Shown here in pieces: positions 32,563 through 41,873 of a stretch of DNA of 64,000 nt. The DNA is from Periconia sp. R9002 (taxonomy: Eukaryota; Ascomycota; Dothideomycetes; Pleosporales; Periconiaceae). The notes below the pieces were generated by a model. It was not told the origin of the DNA. It worked only from the letters and a program-made list of their open reading frames with translations, and ran no database searches. The DNA lies in contig JAMAHW010000011.1 in the NCBI GenBank assembly GCA_023627715.1, positions 496,001 through 560,000 on the forward strand. Direction: 5' to 3'. A program made the position numbers and the translations under genes. How positions within the stretch are numbered: the first letter of the stretch is position 1; the number at the start of each line of letters is the position of its first letter.

Positions 32563-34456
32563 ATGGCCACGAACGAGAAGGTTGAGACGCAAACGCCTGT
32601 GGAGGGCGAATCGCCTCGTAATGTCAGCGTCGCAAGGACCGAGAAGAGTGTTTGGGATAAGTATGCTGGTGTCATAGCATGCGGTGCTGGATTGTACGTA
32701 CTCACTGATGAAGCTGCAGCAATTGATGCTTGCGAGGAGAATTTTTTGCGCCTGGTACCATACCAAATGCTAATACAATATCCGCGTCTTTAGGTTCAGT
32801 GATGGCTACCTCAACAATGTTCGTAACAATCCCACACGCGACCACACATGACTTCAATCCCAAAGCAACCTCAATCGATGAAATTAATTCCCCAACGCGA
32901 CACTATTCTAACCGAAAACCTCCAGATCATCGGCCCTGTAAACACCATGCTCAAGAGAATCTACCCGGGCGCATTCGCCAACTCGTCCGCCCAAGCCAAC
33001 GTCTCGAGTATCACTTTCGCAGGCACTGTCCTCGGCATGTTGTTCTTCGGCTACACGAGCGACCACTTCTCGCGCAAATGGTCACTTTTCGCGTCAACCA
33101 TCATCATCATCTTGTTTGCGACCCTCGGTACGGGATCGTATGGAGCGGGCGGTAGCCCGACTGGGCTCGTCACTGCGCTCGTGGTGTACCGTTTCTTTCT
33201 GGGAATAGGTGAGTAACCGCCGTCACGTGACGAGCCAGCAACGAACTCACAATGCGGAAAATTAGGTATTGGCGGCGAGTATCCAGCTGGTAGTGTCGGA
33301 TGCGCCGAAAACACGGGCGAGCTGAAGGAGGGATCGCGAAACAAATGGTTTATTCTATTTACCAACGTGCAAATCGACCTCGCATTCTTCATCTCCGCCA
33401 TTGTCGCTACCGTTGTCGTATGTCCCCTCTAATCCCATCAACAACCTCAATCTAACAATCCCCGTCAGGTCGTCGCAACAGGCGAAAACCACCTCCGCGC
33501 CGCCTGGCGCATCTGCCTCGGGATTGGCATCCTCCCACCCCTCTCCCTCCTCTACCTACGTCTCAAGCTCCAAGAACCGGAAGCCTTCAAACGCGAGTCC
33601 ATGTCCAAGACCAAAACCCCCTGGCTCCTGGTCGCACGCTACTACTGGAAACGCCTAACCATCGTCTCGCTCATCTGGTTCATCTACGACTTCTCCGCCT
33701 ACTCCTTCGGCATCTACGCCACGGACATCCTGGCCAACCTCCTCGGCGAAGAAGCCCCCCTCTGGAAATCCCTCGCCTGGAACATCCTCATCAACTTCTT
33801 CTACATGCCGGGATGTCTCGCCGGCGCCTTCGTTGCTGATCTGCCCAAAATGGGCCCGAAGAAGACGTTGTTTATTGGTGTTATGCTGCAGGGCGTCATC
33901 GGCTTCATCATGGCTGGTTGCTACCCTAGTCTTAGTAAACCCGAGAACGTCGCGGGCTTCACCGTCGTATACGGAATCTTTCTCGCATTAGGCGAATTCG
34001 GACCAGGCGATAACATCGGTCTTCTCGCGTCCAAAACCTGCGCTACAGGAATCCGGTACGTCTTACACCCCTTTCCCCACACACATCTCCCTCCCCCCTC
34101 CACTAACCCATGAAAAAAGAGGACAATACTACGGCCTCGCCGCCGCCTTCGGCAAAATCGGCGCCTTCGCCGGCTCCTACGCCCTCAACGCCATCCAAAC
34201 AGCCGCCGGCGACGACAAGATCGCAGCCGGGCGCAACCCCTTCTTCGTCGCATCCTCGCTCGCCTTCTTGGCCGGTGGCCTCGTCCTGTTGCTCCCGCAC
34301 ATCGGCCAGGACACGATCGATGCCGAGGATAAGAATTTTAGGGCGTTCTTGGAAGAGAATGGGTACGATACGGGCAAGATGGGGTTGGTGAGGGAGAGTG
34401 ATGAGGAGAGTTTGGAGGGGGGGAGTGTGGGTGGTGTTGGGGTTGAGACGAAGTAG
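32563..34456 (+). CDS. MFS transporter, Git1-like / phosphate:H+ symporter family (504 aa, five introns)
   Basis: Six exons are supported: 32563-32693, 32794-32818, 32926-33208, 33266-33417, 33469-34055 and 34120-34456. The second exon is only 25 nt and completes GLFSDGYLNN. Donors are GTACGT, GTTCGT, GTGAGT, GTATGT and GTACGT, and phases match throughout. Landmarks are GLFSDGYLNNIIGPVNTML in helix 1, GYTSDHFSRKW (the MFS loop 2-3 motif), FLGIGIGGEYPAGSVGCAE (the family signature), the central loop, ALGEFGPGDNIGL, and GQYYGLAAAFGKIGAFAG near the C-terminus. Twelve helices are expected at the plasma membrane. The GGEYPAGS signature and GQYYG region fit glycerophosphodiester/glycerophosphoinositol transporters of the Git1 type better than sugar transporters. 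Inorganic phosphate or another organic anion remains possible. The C-terminal tail is short, acidic and Gly-rich. Confidence 0.9.
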
Positions 34457-34935
34457 AGGGTTGAGGGTTTGGAGGGGGAGGTAGGGAGAGGGAAGGGGGG
34501 CGTGATGAGAGGGGGGTTGAGAGGTACGGTGGAAGGGGAGTAATGTGATGGGGAATCATGAATGGAATGGGAACGGTGATACGATGGGTATATGTAATTT
34601 CTATGTGCGTCTGAGCTCATACAAACTAATCCAATCCTCGTAACGGCCTTTTTGCTCAAAAATCCCTCGTTTTCACTTCGTCTGTGCGTTGCCTACTCAC
34701 CGGTAGAGCATCCTGTAGCTCTTCCATTTCTTCAATCATGAATTTCGTTGCTTGAATCTCAAAGACGCATCTACTGTATTATTCTACTCTACGTCACCGT
34801 CCGACACACCATTATCAAAACATCCCCACACCCCCAAACCAACATCAAAAACATTGATCCTTCTAATCACATAAATAACACTACCCCTTACAACTCACCC
34901 CCCAAGAACCAACAAAACAAGAATACACAAACCCA
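34457..34935. other. intergenic region left of the inverted-repeat element
   Basis: G-rich sequence just after the MFS stop is followed by AC-rich DNA (34790-34935) that is mostly low complexity. No gene seen. Confidence 0.5.
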
Positions 34936-34943
34936 ATCCTGCC

Positions 34944-35052
34944 ATCCTACTTCCTTCTAAAAGAACTACAACCGTAAGCGGAAAAGATCCTCTACGGGTT
35001 ATATGTAACGTGGTTAGTATGGTGAGAGGGTGGTAGTTCAAACACCTAGGTG
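34944..35052 (+). repeat. left terminal inverted repeat (109 bp)
   Basis: Reverse-complement match to 37331-37439 with about 78% identity and no gaps. The best-conserved blocks are TTATATGTAACGTGG, AGAGGGT and GTAGTTCAAACACCT. Confidence 0.85.
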
Positions 35053-35366
35053 AGGAAAGAACATTCAGTATTTTATTAACGTCGGTTTATTTTGGTAAGG
35101 AGTTTATTGACTTGGCATTAATGCCAACTTCACTTATTGGTATTGATTGATGAGACTTAGCTACTAGAAAGTTTAGTCTAGTTTTTAGATGACTTCGCTT
35201 TTGTTGGCGATGATGGAACATAGTGTCTAATTAATGACTTATTTTGGGTGGTGCTTGCATGTTGTAGTGGGATAGCGAAGTTAGATCTGAGGTTTTTTTA
35301 AGTTGGTGAAAGGGTTTGGGGGGGGTGTGGTGTTGATGGGATGTGTTTTTGCTAAAGCGTATGACG

Positions 35367-35432
35367 CTTGCTGAGAACTTGCTGAGGCCTTGCTGAGGCC
35401 TTGCTGAGAGCTTGCTGAAGGCTTGCTACAAG
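35367..35432 (+). repeat. six 11-bp tandem repeats (CTTGCTGAGRV)
   Basis: Exactly 66 bp: CTTGCTGAGAA, two of CTTGCTGAGGC, CTTGCTGAGAG, CTTGCTGAAGG and CTTGCTACAAG. The same terminal unit closes the four-copy array at 27656-27699. The array lies a little over 200 bp upstream of the recognisable zinc-finger coding sequence. Confidence 0.9.
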
Positions 35433-35640
35433 AGTAAAAGTCAATTCACCTGCATTTGGGCATGAATAAGAACATGGATGTAGTCAGCAGTCACGTGCGG
35501 CGTGCCTGCAAACAGGCCACCTCAAGTGCTGGGTCCTCACTCACTCTTCGATCCGCCCCGCTGCTTCAACTCACAACCTACATACATACATCAACCGAAG
35601 ATACCAAAGTACACAAAATACTACCACTCCCACAACTTTA

Positions 35641-36658
35641 TACACACTTGTCACGAAGTATCCAGCCTATTCTCGTCCTATCGAATCCACGAAGCCGATT
35701 ATCTGTACGCATTTCACAGAGGGGAAGTGCGGCTACGGCGAAAAATGCAAAAAATTGCACCCACACAACTTGGACCCCGCCCGTCGCTTTGATCGAGAGG
35801 CAGACTACTATGTGCCCAACGAGCAGCATATAGCGTGTCTTAGGTGTACACAGCAGCTGAGACAGGTAACGTTACGTTCGTTCCGACACATTTGTGTCCT
35901 TTACTAATGCATGTCAGTGCGACAAGGTCGCGGCGGCCTCGACGACCCGTGCTCTGAGTGCCGTCACTTTGGCGGACCAGGCTGCAAATGTCATTTGAGC
36001 CACCAGCTCACATACAATAACCAGGTATGGAGCCAGATGATGAGCCGGGGGAGTGCCGAATTCAAACTCGCACCCCCAAAGAGCCGCGACGCAGGCATTG
36101 GGCCCGGCAACACCAAAATCCCACAGCCTATGCCATCGACCGAGGTGAAGGCAGGCTGGAGCGGCAAGAGCAAAGAAGAGCTTTTGGCGCAGCCGACCAT
36201 CTTGCCGGACTTCGTCTATGAACTGCCTAGAGCATACGTCGTTCCTCCAGGCCCAAAAGAGGACAAGAAACGAGGAACACACTCCGCGGGCCTGGACAAC
36301 CCTACAGGCCGTAGGCCCTCTGCTCCCAGCGGTTCCAACATCAATTCGAGCACTGCTCCTACCGCTGCCAATACGCCGACATTCGCCCCGACACCAGACT
36401 TGGCAAAACTTTCTGCGTGTATTGGCAATCTTGTCAATGTTCATACCAGCTACATAAACAACGAGGTAAGTGTGTCCATCTACGAAGCAGTATCAGTACA
36501 CTACATAGTGTAGCGTTTTCAGACCCTCATAGGCCACTTTATTACCTCTGGTTATGTTAAGCTAACTTTGTATTCGCGAATTTTAGGTCACCTACGAGTA
36601 CTCTTCTGGAACAAAGATCACCATGCCATTCCACGTGGCCTTACAGTCGCAAACCTAG
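35641..36658 (+). pseudogene. zinc-finger gene: CCCH finger plus Zn2Cys6-like cysteine cluster, frameshifted
   Basis: Exon A (to 35865) encodes a CCCH finger with C-x7-C-x5-C-x3-H spacing (Cys codons at 35704, 35728 and 35746; His at 35758) and then CLRCTQQLRQ. A 52-nt intron (GTAACG to TGTCAG, 35866-35917) is followed by CDKV, but that frame soon hits a stop. The next frame reads RGGLDDPCSECRHFGGPGCKC and stays open to a donor GTAAGT at 36466. The last exon is 36587-36658. Restoring one base near 35928 would give C-x2-C-x6-C-x10-C-x2-C-x7-C, the spacing of a fungal Zn2Cys6 binuclear cluster. No in-frame ATG precedes the finger, so the 5' end is missing, lies beyond an unseen intron, or is itself broken. 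The tail is Pro/Ser/Thr-rich and ends in a short conserved-looking exon. CCCH fingers usually bind RNA and Zn2Cys6 clusters DNA; the function here is unknown. Confidence 0.65.
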
Positions 36659-36857
36659 CCATCAAAAAAGAGGTCATTGTGCCATGAGGTCCAAATTCTC
36701 AACTGAAGTGCGGCGTTGACTCTTCAATTTTTTTCTGTTTTTTCTCCTGGCCTGTCGAGTTGTCTCGTCTGTTCTCATTTTGTTCTGCAAAAGCTCCGTC
36801 GTGTTGGATCTTCAGGCGTTTTTTTTTTCTATCCCTTTTACCCACTTTTCAATTTTT

Positions 36858-37170
36858 CCATTAGCTTACGCTTTTAGATCCCTCCTAATACGTCTATTAG
36901 CTTACGCTTTTAGACCTCTCCTAATATGTCTATTAGCTTACGCTTTTAGATCTCTCCTATAATATGTCTATTAGCTCACGCTTTTAGAACCCCCTTAGTA
37001 TGTCTATTAGCTTTAGTCCTTAGACACCCTCCCTTAATATACCTATTAGCTTACGCTTTTAGACCTCTTAAATTGTTTATTAGCTCCCGCTCTTAGACCT
37101 CCCCCACTAAACGTCCATTAGCTTACGCTTTTGGACCCTTCCTATAAGTTCCATTGGCTAACGCCTTTGT
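36858..37170 (+). repeat. ~36-bp tandem minisatellite, nine copies
   Basis: Units centre on TTAGCTTACGCTTTTAGA followed by a C/T-rich spacer and CTAATATGTCTA. Starts fall near 36861, 36897, 36933, 36971, 37006, 37046, 37079, 37118 and 37153. Copies become more diverged toward the right end. The array lies between the zinc-finger gene and the right terminal repeat. Confidence 0.85.
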
Positions 37171-37330
37171 GTTTCCCTCTTTTTCTTTTCCTTTACACAG
37201 ACAGAGCGATAGACAGAGCCAATTCATGTACTCAAACCTAACTTCTGAATTCGTACCAAACTCCCTCTTCTCTCTTTCTCTTTAGTGAAGTCATTGATTC
37301 CCCTTTCCTCCGCGTCCCGATTCGGCAGAG

Positions 37331-37439
37331 CACCCAGGTGTTTGAACTACTACCCTCTTGCAACACTGACCACGTTACATATAACGCCTAAAGCGCCTTT
37401 CTTACTTAGAATTGTACTTCTGATAGAAGGACGTAGGAT
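37331..37439 (-). repeat. right terminal inverted repeat (109 bp)
   Basis: Inverted partner of 34944-35052. The differences between the two arms are mainly transitions. Confidence 0.85.
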
Positions 37440-37447
37440 AATAGGAT

Positions 37448-38381
37448 ATTGTATGCATATAATGCGTTTGTTGTTTCTCGTTCCATAACTACACTAATCC
37501 ATCACATCAATCTTAGTTGTCTACTAGAAGTACAAATAATTTGGCTAGCACATGAAAAAATCGTGTCCGGCCTGCGCAAATAAATCAAAATGGCGAAACA
37601 CAGACTTTTTTTGTTAACATCCACTACTCTGGAGGTAGCAGGTCCCTCGGACATGCATCAATCTTGATGGACCATGCCGTTTTAGGAATATGTGCAATGA
37701 TTTTTATACCTTTCCAGCCCCCAATCCTTCCGAAGATCTACCCCATTCTTAATCTCATCACGTAGATAAACGTTAAAATAGCGCAGAAACAAAACCACTA
37801 AATGATCCTACCATCCATCCTACCTCATGCACCACTCCCTGGGCATAACATCCAATTGCCGAACCTTTCACATTCCCCATTTGGTAATCTCATACATATG
37901 TACATTATCCCTGGTGCTTAGGATAAAGGGCAGTCGTGTATGTCTCATTCGCTAGGTTTCGAATATCGCCTAAATACGGCAGGGCTTTGCTCGGAAGCTA
38001 CCCCCGTTTTCGTCAGATCTCGCGATTTCATATAGCGATTTTATATACAGATGTTTCCACTCTCGCGCGAAAAGCAGCTTCTCGTCCTGAGGGTGTTTGC
38101 TGCTTCCTATTTCGTTTTTTCCGGATTTCACATGTAGTTTGTATTCATCACCGTCGTTGATAGCTATAAATGCGGCATGATGTTCGACGTTAACTTCACT
38201 CTCCTCTCCATCATCGTTTTCTGTGTGCGCCTTCTGCAAACAGGTATTTTCAACTCTAGGTACAGAGTCGTTTGTTATCGGGACACCACCTAGCGTGGCG
38301 TATTGAGACACTGATGATGTACTGTAGCCCCCCTAGTTACATTTGACTAACTTTGTACCCGCGATATAGATACCTGCATAC
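37448..38381. other. intergenic region
   Basis: AT-rich spacer between the inverted-repeat element and the secreted-protein gene. No supported gene, RNA or repeat. Confidence 0.5.
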
Positions 38382-39342
38382 ATGATGAAGCCGATTCAAT
38401 TCCTCTCACTCTTTGCCACCATTTTGGGCCTTCCCGCCGCCTCCACTGCCCAGGGTGACTCGATTTCTAGTCGCTGCATCGACACATCGTATCATCCGGC
38501 CGGATGGTTCATTGGTGAATGTCTTACGGGGCAGGACTCCACAACGCGCATCCAAAGCTCTGTCTATCTGCGCAACAAAATCATATTTCACAAAATAAGC
38601 GAGGATGTTCGAGAGCTGAAATTTGCAGCTGTTGGTTACAAGTAATGTCTCCCTCCCGGTAGTAGGAAGATTGTAGGGATGTTTCAGAGTAATCAAGTAC
38701 TAATCCGTGATTCCATATTCAGTGACGGCTACGACCAAAGTGGCAATTGCTGGGAGTGTTGGCTCACGAACAGCACGATCCTCACTTGCAAGTGCAATTA
38801 CGTGCCCGGATATCTAACGTACCTGGATCTTGGTACGCCTACCCCTCTCTTCCTAACTAATCGCTGTACATCTAACGTCCTTTACCCTCACAGAGGCACG
38901 CATCAAAGTCTACAACGGGCACCTCCTTTCAGACGTTATCAACCCTAACCCAACACCTCCTGCCGAGCCGTCCAAGTACCTCTTCCCCTCCAATGACAGC
39001 GACCGCCGCTGGCAAGTTGGCGGTAACGGAACCTGCGACATACCCAACTGGGACCCCAAAAACTGCGAGAAGCTTACCCCCTCGTGTGATAGCGTTGCTG
39101 CCCTTGCCGAAGCACCCACCCACTGTTATCAGGTGTTCGAAGATTACATAGGGCCTTTCCAGTTTCGGGATTTGCAGCTCGGAGGAACAGCAGCGTGGAG
39201 ACTTTTGGCCTGGGATAACGACAAGTGTGAGGGGGAACCTGTCTTGACGTTGGAGCCAGAGCAGAAGAATAGTTGCTCCAAACCTAGGAATCTCGTCAAG
39301 GCGATTACGGTTGTGCCGGGTTGGAATGGGGATCCATGGTAA
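38382..39342 (+). CDS. small secreted cysteine-rich protein, possibly cyanovirin-N-like (272 aa, two introns)
   Basis: Exons are 38382-38641, 38723-38832 and 38894-39342, with introns GTAATG..TTCAG and GTACGC..CACAG and matching phases. A clear signal peptide (MMKPIQFLSLFATILGLPAASTA) is followed by the mature chain near residue 24. The first ~110 mature residues (SSRCIDTSY, GWFIGECLT, IQSSVYLRNKI, NCWECWLTN, TCKCNY, YLDLEARIKVYNGHLLS) resemble the strand pattern and LDL...I.NGxL ending of CVNH domains, though I am not certain. A second Cys-rich part follows, with CDIPNWDPKNC, CDSVAAL, HCYQVFE and a final NSCSKPRN. This is the profile of a secreted effector-like or carbohydrate-binding protein. 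It sits between the inverted-repeat element and the HNH gene. Confidence 0.7.
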
Positions 39343-39819
39343 ATCAGAGTATGTGTAGTGAAGAATAGGAAGACGACGTCTTCTTCTGCGCTTGGTCAAT
39401 AAGAAAACTTGGTATGGTGAGTCAGGGGAGCGTGTTCCCGGTTCGTACTACTTGCTCATGACTCTATCTGTGATGCCTTGATTGCGTTCACGTGTTTTAT
39501 CAATGATTCATCTATAAGGGAATAATCAGTAATAAATAGGCCATTAAGGATTGTCGGCGTTCTAGCGTTCTTAACCAATGTTTAATGAGCTTTGAAAAAA
39601 TCATGTTCCCAGGTTTCATCTTCCGCCTACCCCATGGGTATCATATTTAACTGCTCCGGCAGCACTTCCACTTGTATGCATACTACCATTGCGTTCAGAC
39701 CTCCACTGCCTTCAGACTTCATCAACATTTCAACTTCTCGTCGCCTTCAAAACACCTCCTCGCAAGTCAGCCAATCCCTCTTTAGCTACCATCCTTCGCC
39801 ATTTGATAATACGCTCCAA
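39343..39819. other. intergenic region
   Basis: 3' flank of the secreted-protein gene. No supported gene. A 109-codon frame (39592-39921) runs through it, but only its last third looks coding. Confidence 0.4.
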
Positions 39820-40300
39820 ATGGCCTTAAGTGAGACAAAGCAAAGGAGACATGACGTGTTGCTGTCAGCACGACAAAGCACTCAACAATACCTAGCCTTG
39901 AGACGAATGGTTGAATCTTAAAAGATTGCAAAACGAATCCGGGATGTCTAAAGATGAGTGGCACGACGCCATTACCCAACAGTACGAAGGATGGACCAGA
40001 ACAAGAAGTGTCTCGAATTTTACAACTTTTGCCTCGAAGTATGGCGGGAAGAAACAATCTTGTGACGGGGTGGCGCTAGGACCCTGGTGCACGGGTCACC
40101 CGGCTCGGAACAACTATTGTTCCGGCCCCCCATCTGCCATCCGCCTCCGACACCTTACCATAGCTCCTTACGTCGAATCTCATTGTATTGCCCCTACAAC
40201 CACATGCCTATGTGAGCACCCTTTACAATCTCTGGATGTCTTACTCTACCAAGAGAAAATGAGCTACAGCGGTGGATTGAAACAGAGATTGTTCACCTGA
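39820..40300 (+). pseudogene. decayed N-terminal half of the HNH-nuclease gene
   Basis: From ATG 39820 the frame reads MALSETKQRRHDVLLSARQS and continues to LRRMVES before a stop at 39919. A neighbouring frame beginning at 39908 (WLNLKRLQNESGMSKDEWHD, then TRTRSVSNFTTFASKYGGKK) continues it without room for an intron. Later segments switch frame again before the intact HNH frame. My recollection is that fungal HNH_2 proteins have this kind of helical N-terminal region. I read this as frameshift decay, though undetected introns after 40060 could explain part of it. Confidence 0.45.
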
Positions 40301-40308
40301 CTCTTGAT

Positions 40309-41244
40309 ATGGCGGGCATTCCAGCACACCTGAAGGGAGCCTACTTGGACACTTATGCCGATTTAGCGTTCGTCAAACTGCTTCTTACGGGTTACAATGG
40401 GAAGAAATCACGCCGTCGTGATTCCCAGCTCAGGTTTAAAAAGGGTCTCATTAACAGATACGAGTCCGTGGGAGAAAACCCGCATCATCTCTGGTGTCCT
40501 ATTTCGCGCAAGTGGCACCACAAGAAATTTATGACGACTGCACATATTGTCCCATACAATATTGGAGAGTCACTAAGCTCCCATATCTTCGGCGACCCTC
40601 TGGACCCCAACACAGGCCATATGATGTGTCGTTCTAACGGCCTCATGATGAATAAAGATTTTGAGAAGGCATTCGACGCTGCCCAAATGATCATCATACC
40701 TGCCGAGAAAGGGGATATTGACCCCGAAACAAAACAAGAGGTCGACTTCGAAACAGACAAAGAGCCCTATAAAGTCGCCGTACTCGACCCAACGATAAAA
40801 GCTACTTGGCTAAGTAGAGCGGAGAGAGAACATCTTCATGGGCGGATTCTCCAATTTAACAACGACAAACGCCCCCGCAAACGCTACTTATACTACGCAG
40901 CTGTCATGAACGTCTTACGCCGACGCCACAATGACTGTGATAACTGGCAAGATGATCTCCAAAAGTTGGGCAGCAAAGCGTGGTTCACGCCTGGTGAATG
41001 GGTCCGGAAATCCGCCATGTACACGCTTGCCACCAGAATCGGCTATTTCGAAGACCCAGCATCATTTTTTGCTTCTTCCCCGCAGCTAGAATTGAAGGAT
41101 GGCGCAGAAAATAATGAAGCGGATAAACTCCTGGCCTACTGCGCTCACTTGAACATATGGAAAGAGTATGTCCACGGGAGACGTGAAGACCCTGGCGCCG
41201 ATGAAGAATGGCAAGATGAAAGCACTCGAATAGCAATAGAGTGA
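40309..41244 (+). CDS. HNH-nuclease-domain protein (HNH_2 type), at least 311 aa
   Basis: The open frame from ATG 40309 contains LDTYADLAFVKLLL (residues 13-26), WCPISRKWHHKKFMTTAHIVP (62-82, with the metal-site His at 79), FGDPLDPNTGHMMCRSNGLMMNKDFEKAFD (94-123) and a long C-terminal region. This is the usual layout of fungal HNH_2 proteins, many of unknown role. The third position of the HNH triad falls in the NKDFEKAFD segment and is not a His, so nuclease activity is uncertain. In relatives the domain is preceded by ~100 more residues; matching but frame-broken sequence lies at 39820-40300. The translated product may therefore be truncated or not made. The frame is in fact open upstream of 40309 to 40216, and an acceptor CTACAG lies just before the CGG codon at 40270. 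Confidence 0.65.
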   Translation: MAGIPAHLKGAYLDTYADLAFVKLLLTGYNGKKSRRRDSQLRFKKGLINRYESVGENPHHLWCPISRKWHHKKFMTTAHIVPYNIGESLSSHIFGDPLDPNTGHMMCRSNGLMMNKDFEKAFDAAQMIIIPAEKGDIDPETKQEVDFETDKEPYKVAVLDPTIKATWLSRAEREHLHGRILQFNNDKRPRKRYLYYAAVMNVLRRRHNDCDNWQDDLQKLGSKAWFTPGEWVRKSAMYTLATRIGYFEDPASFFASSPQLELKDGAENNEADKLLAYCAHLNIWKEYVHGRREDPGADEEWQDESTRIAIE

Positions 41245-41873
41245 TGGCACGTCTTTAGCAGCCTAGAGTTTGCATGTAGATAGGGACCTGTAGGATCTCA
41301 AGATCTATACAGCTGTATTTGAAAATACCCCATCAGCAAGCCTACAGCCAGCACTCTCCCCTGGGAATAAGTATACTCGACGTTCTCCACACCACTTTCT
41401 CGACAGAACTTAGGCGAACAGACACGAAGACAAACATCTCAATGCATGTATCCAAATCATATATGTATATATATTTCCTACATATCCATCCTACATATCC
41501 ATCCTACAATGTTCAAAGTGATCCGTCACAAAATGCGACTCCATCGCGCTAATCTCATCGCTCCGTGTCGTGCTCGCTATATATTCAATCATTGGTTTCC
41601 TAGCAACATGGGTATCATACCTAAAAACATAAAAACACACACACGTACGCTCGAAATGTATATGGTAAAAGGTGGGATGCGGAAGGGGAGGGGAGTGAGC
41701 TGGCGCAGCCAAGCTGATAGGCGGGAGGTGTGTGTTTATGGAAACAGTGCTGTAAAACAAGGGGAGAGAGCCATTTTTACACCCATTGAAAAAGAAACGC
41801 AGAAGAACACCAGTAAACGCAGTACAAATGACAACGTGAAGAATTTGGGAAAGGCTGGGATAGGAAGAATCGC
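41245..41873. other. intergenic region between convergent genes
   Basis: Two 3' ends face each other here. AT-rich DNA, with a short direct repeat of CATATCCATCCTA near 41480-41510. No gene supported. Confidence 0.5.

Larger units (their letters stand above)
34936..37447. mobile_element. ~2.5-kb inverted-repeat-bounded element carrying a broken zinc-finger gene
   Basis: The two ends are inverted copies of one another: 109 aligned bases without gaps, about 85 identical by my count, with a further 8 bp of weaker match outward. Inside, in order, are the left repeat, AT-rich DNA, six 11-bp tandem units (35367-35432), a zinc-finger gene (to 36658), nine ~36-bp tandem units (36858-37170) and the right repeat. 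I found no transposase, integrase or reverse-transcriptase motif, and no clear target-site duplication, so it would be non-autonomous or a different class of element. A diverged piece of its interior recurs at 27656-27785. It could also be an old inverted duplication around one gene, but equal-length gapless ends make a mobile or cassette origin more likely. Confidence 0.6.

Noticed and set aside
35914..36444. 176-codon antisense frame over the zinc-finger gene
   Set aside because: It is the shadow of the GC-rich coding exon on the other strand.
36858..37170. CRISPR-like array
   Set aside because: Repeats are degenerate and directly tandem with no unique spacers, and the DNA is eukaryotic.
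34936..37447. Starship or Helitron
   Set aside because: No tyrosine recombinase or Rep-helicase sequence is present. The ends are inverted repeats, and the size is far too small for a Starship.
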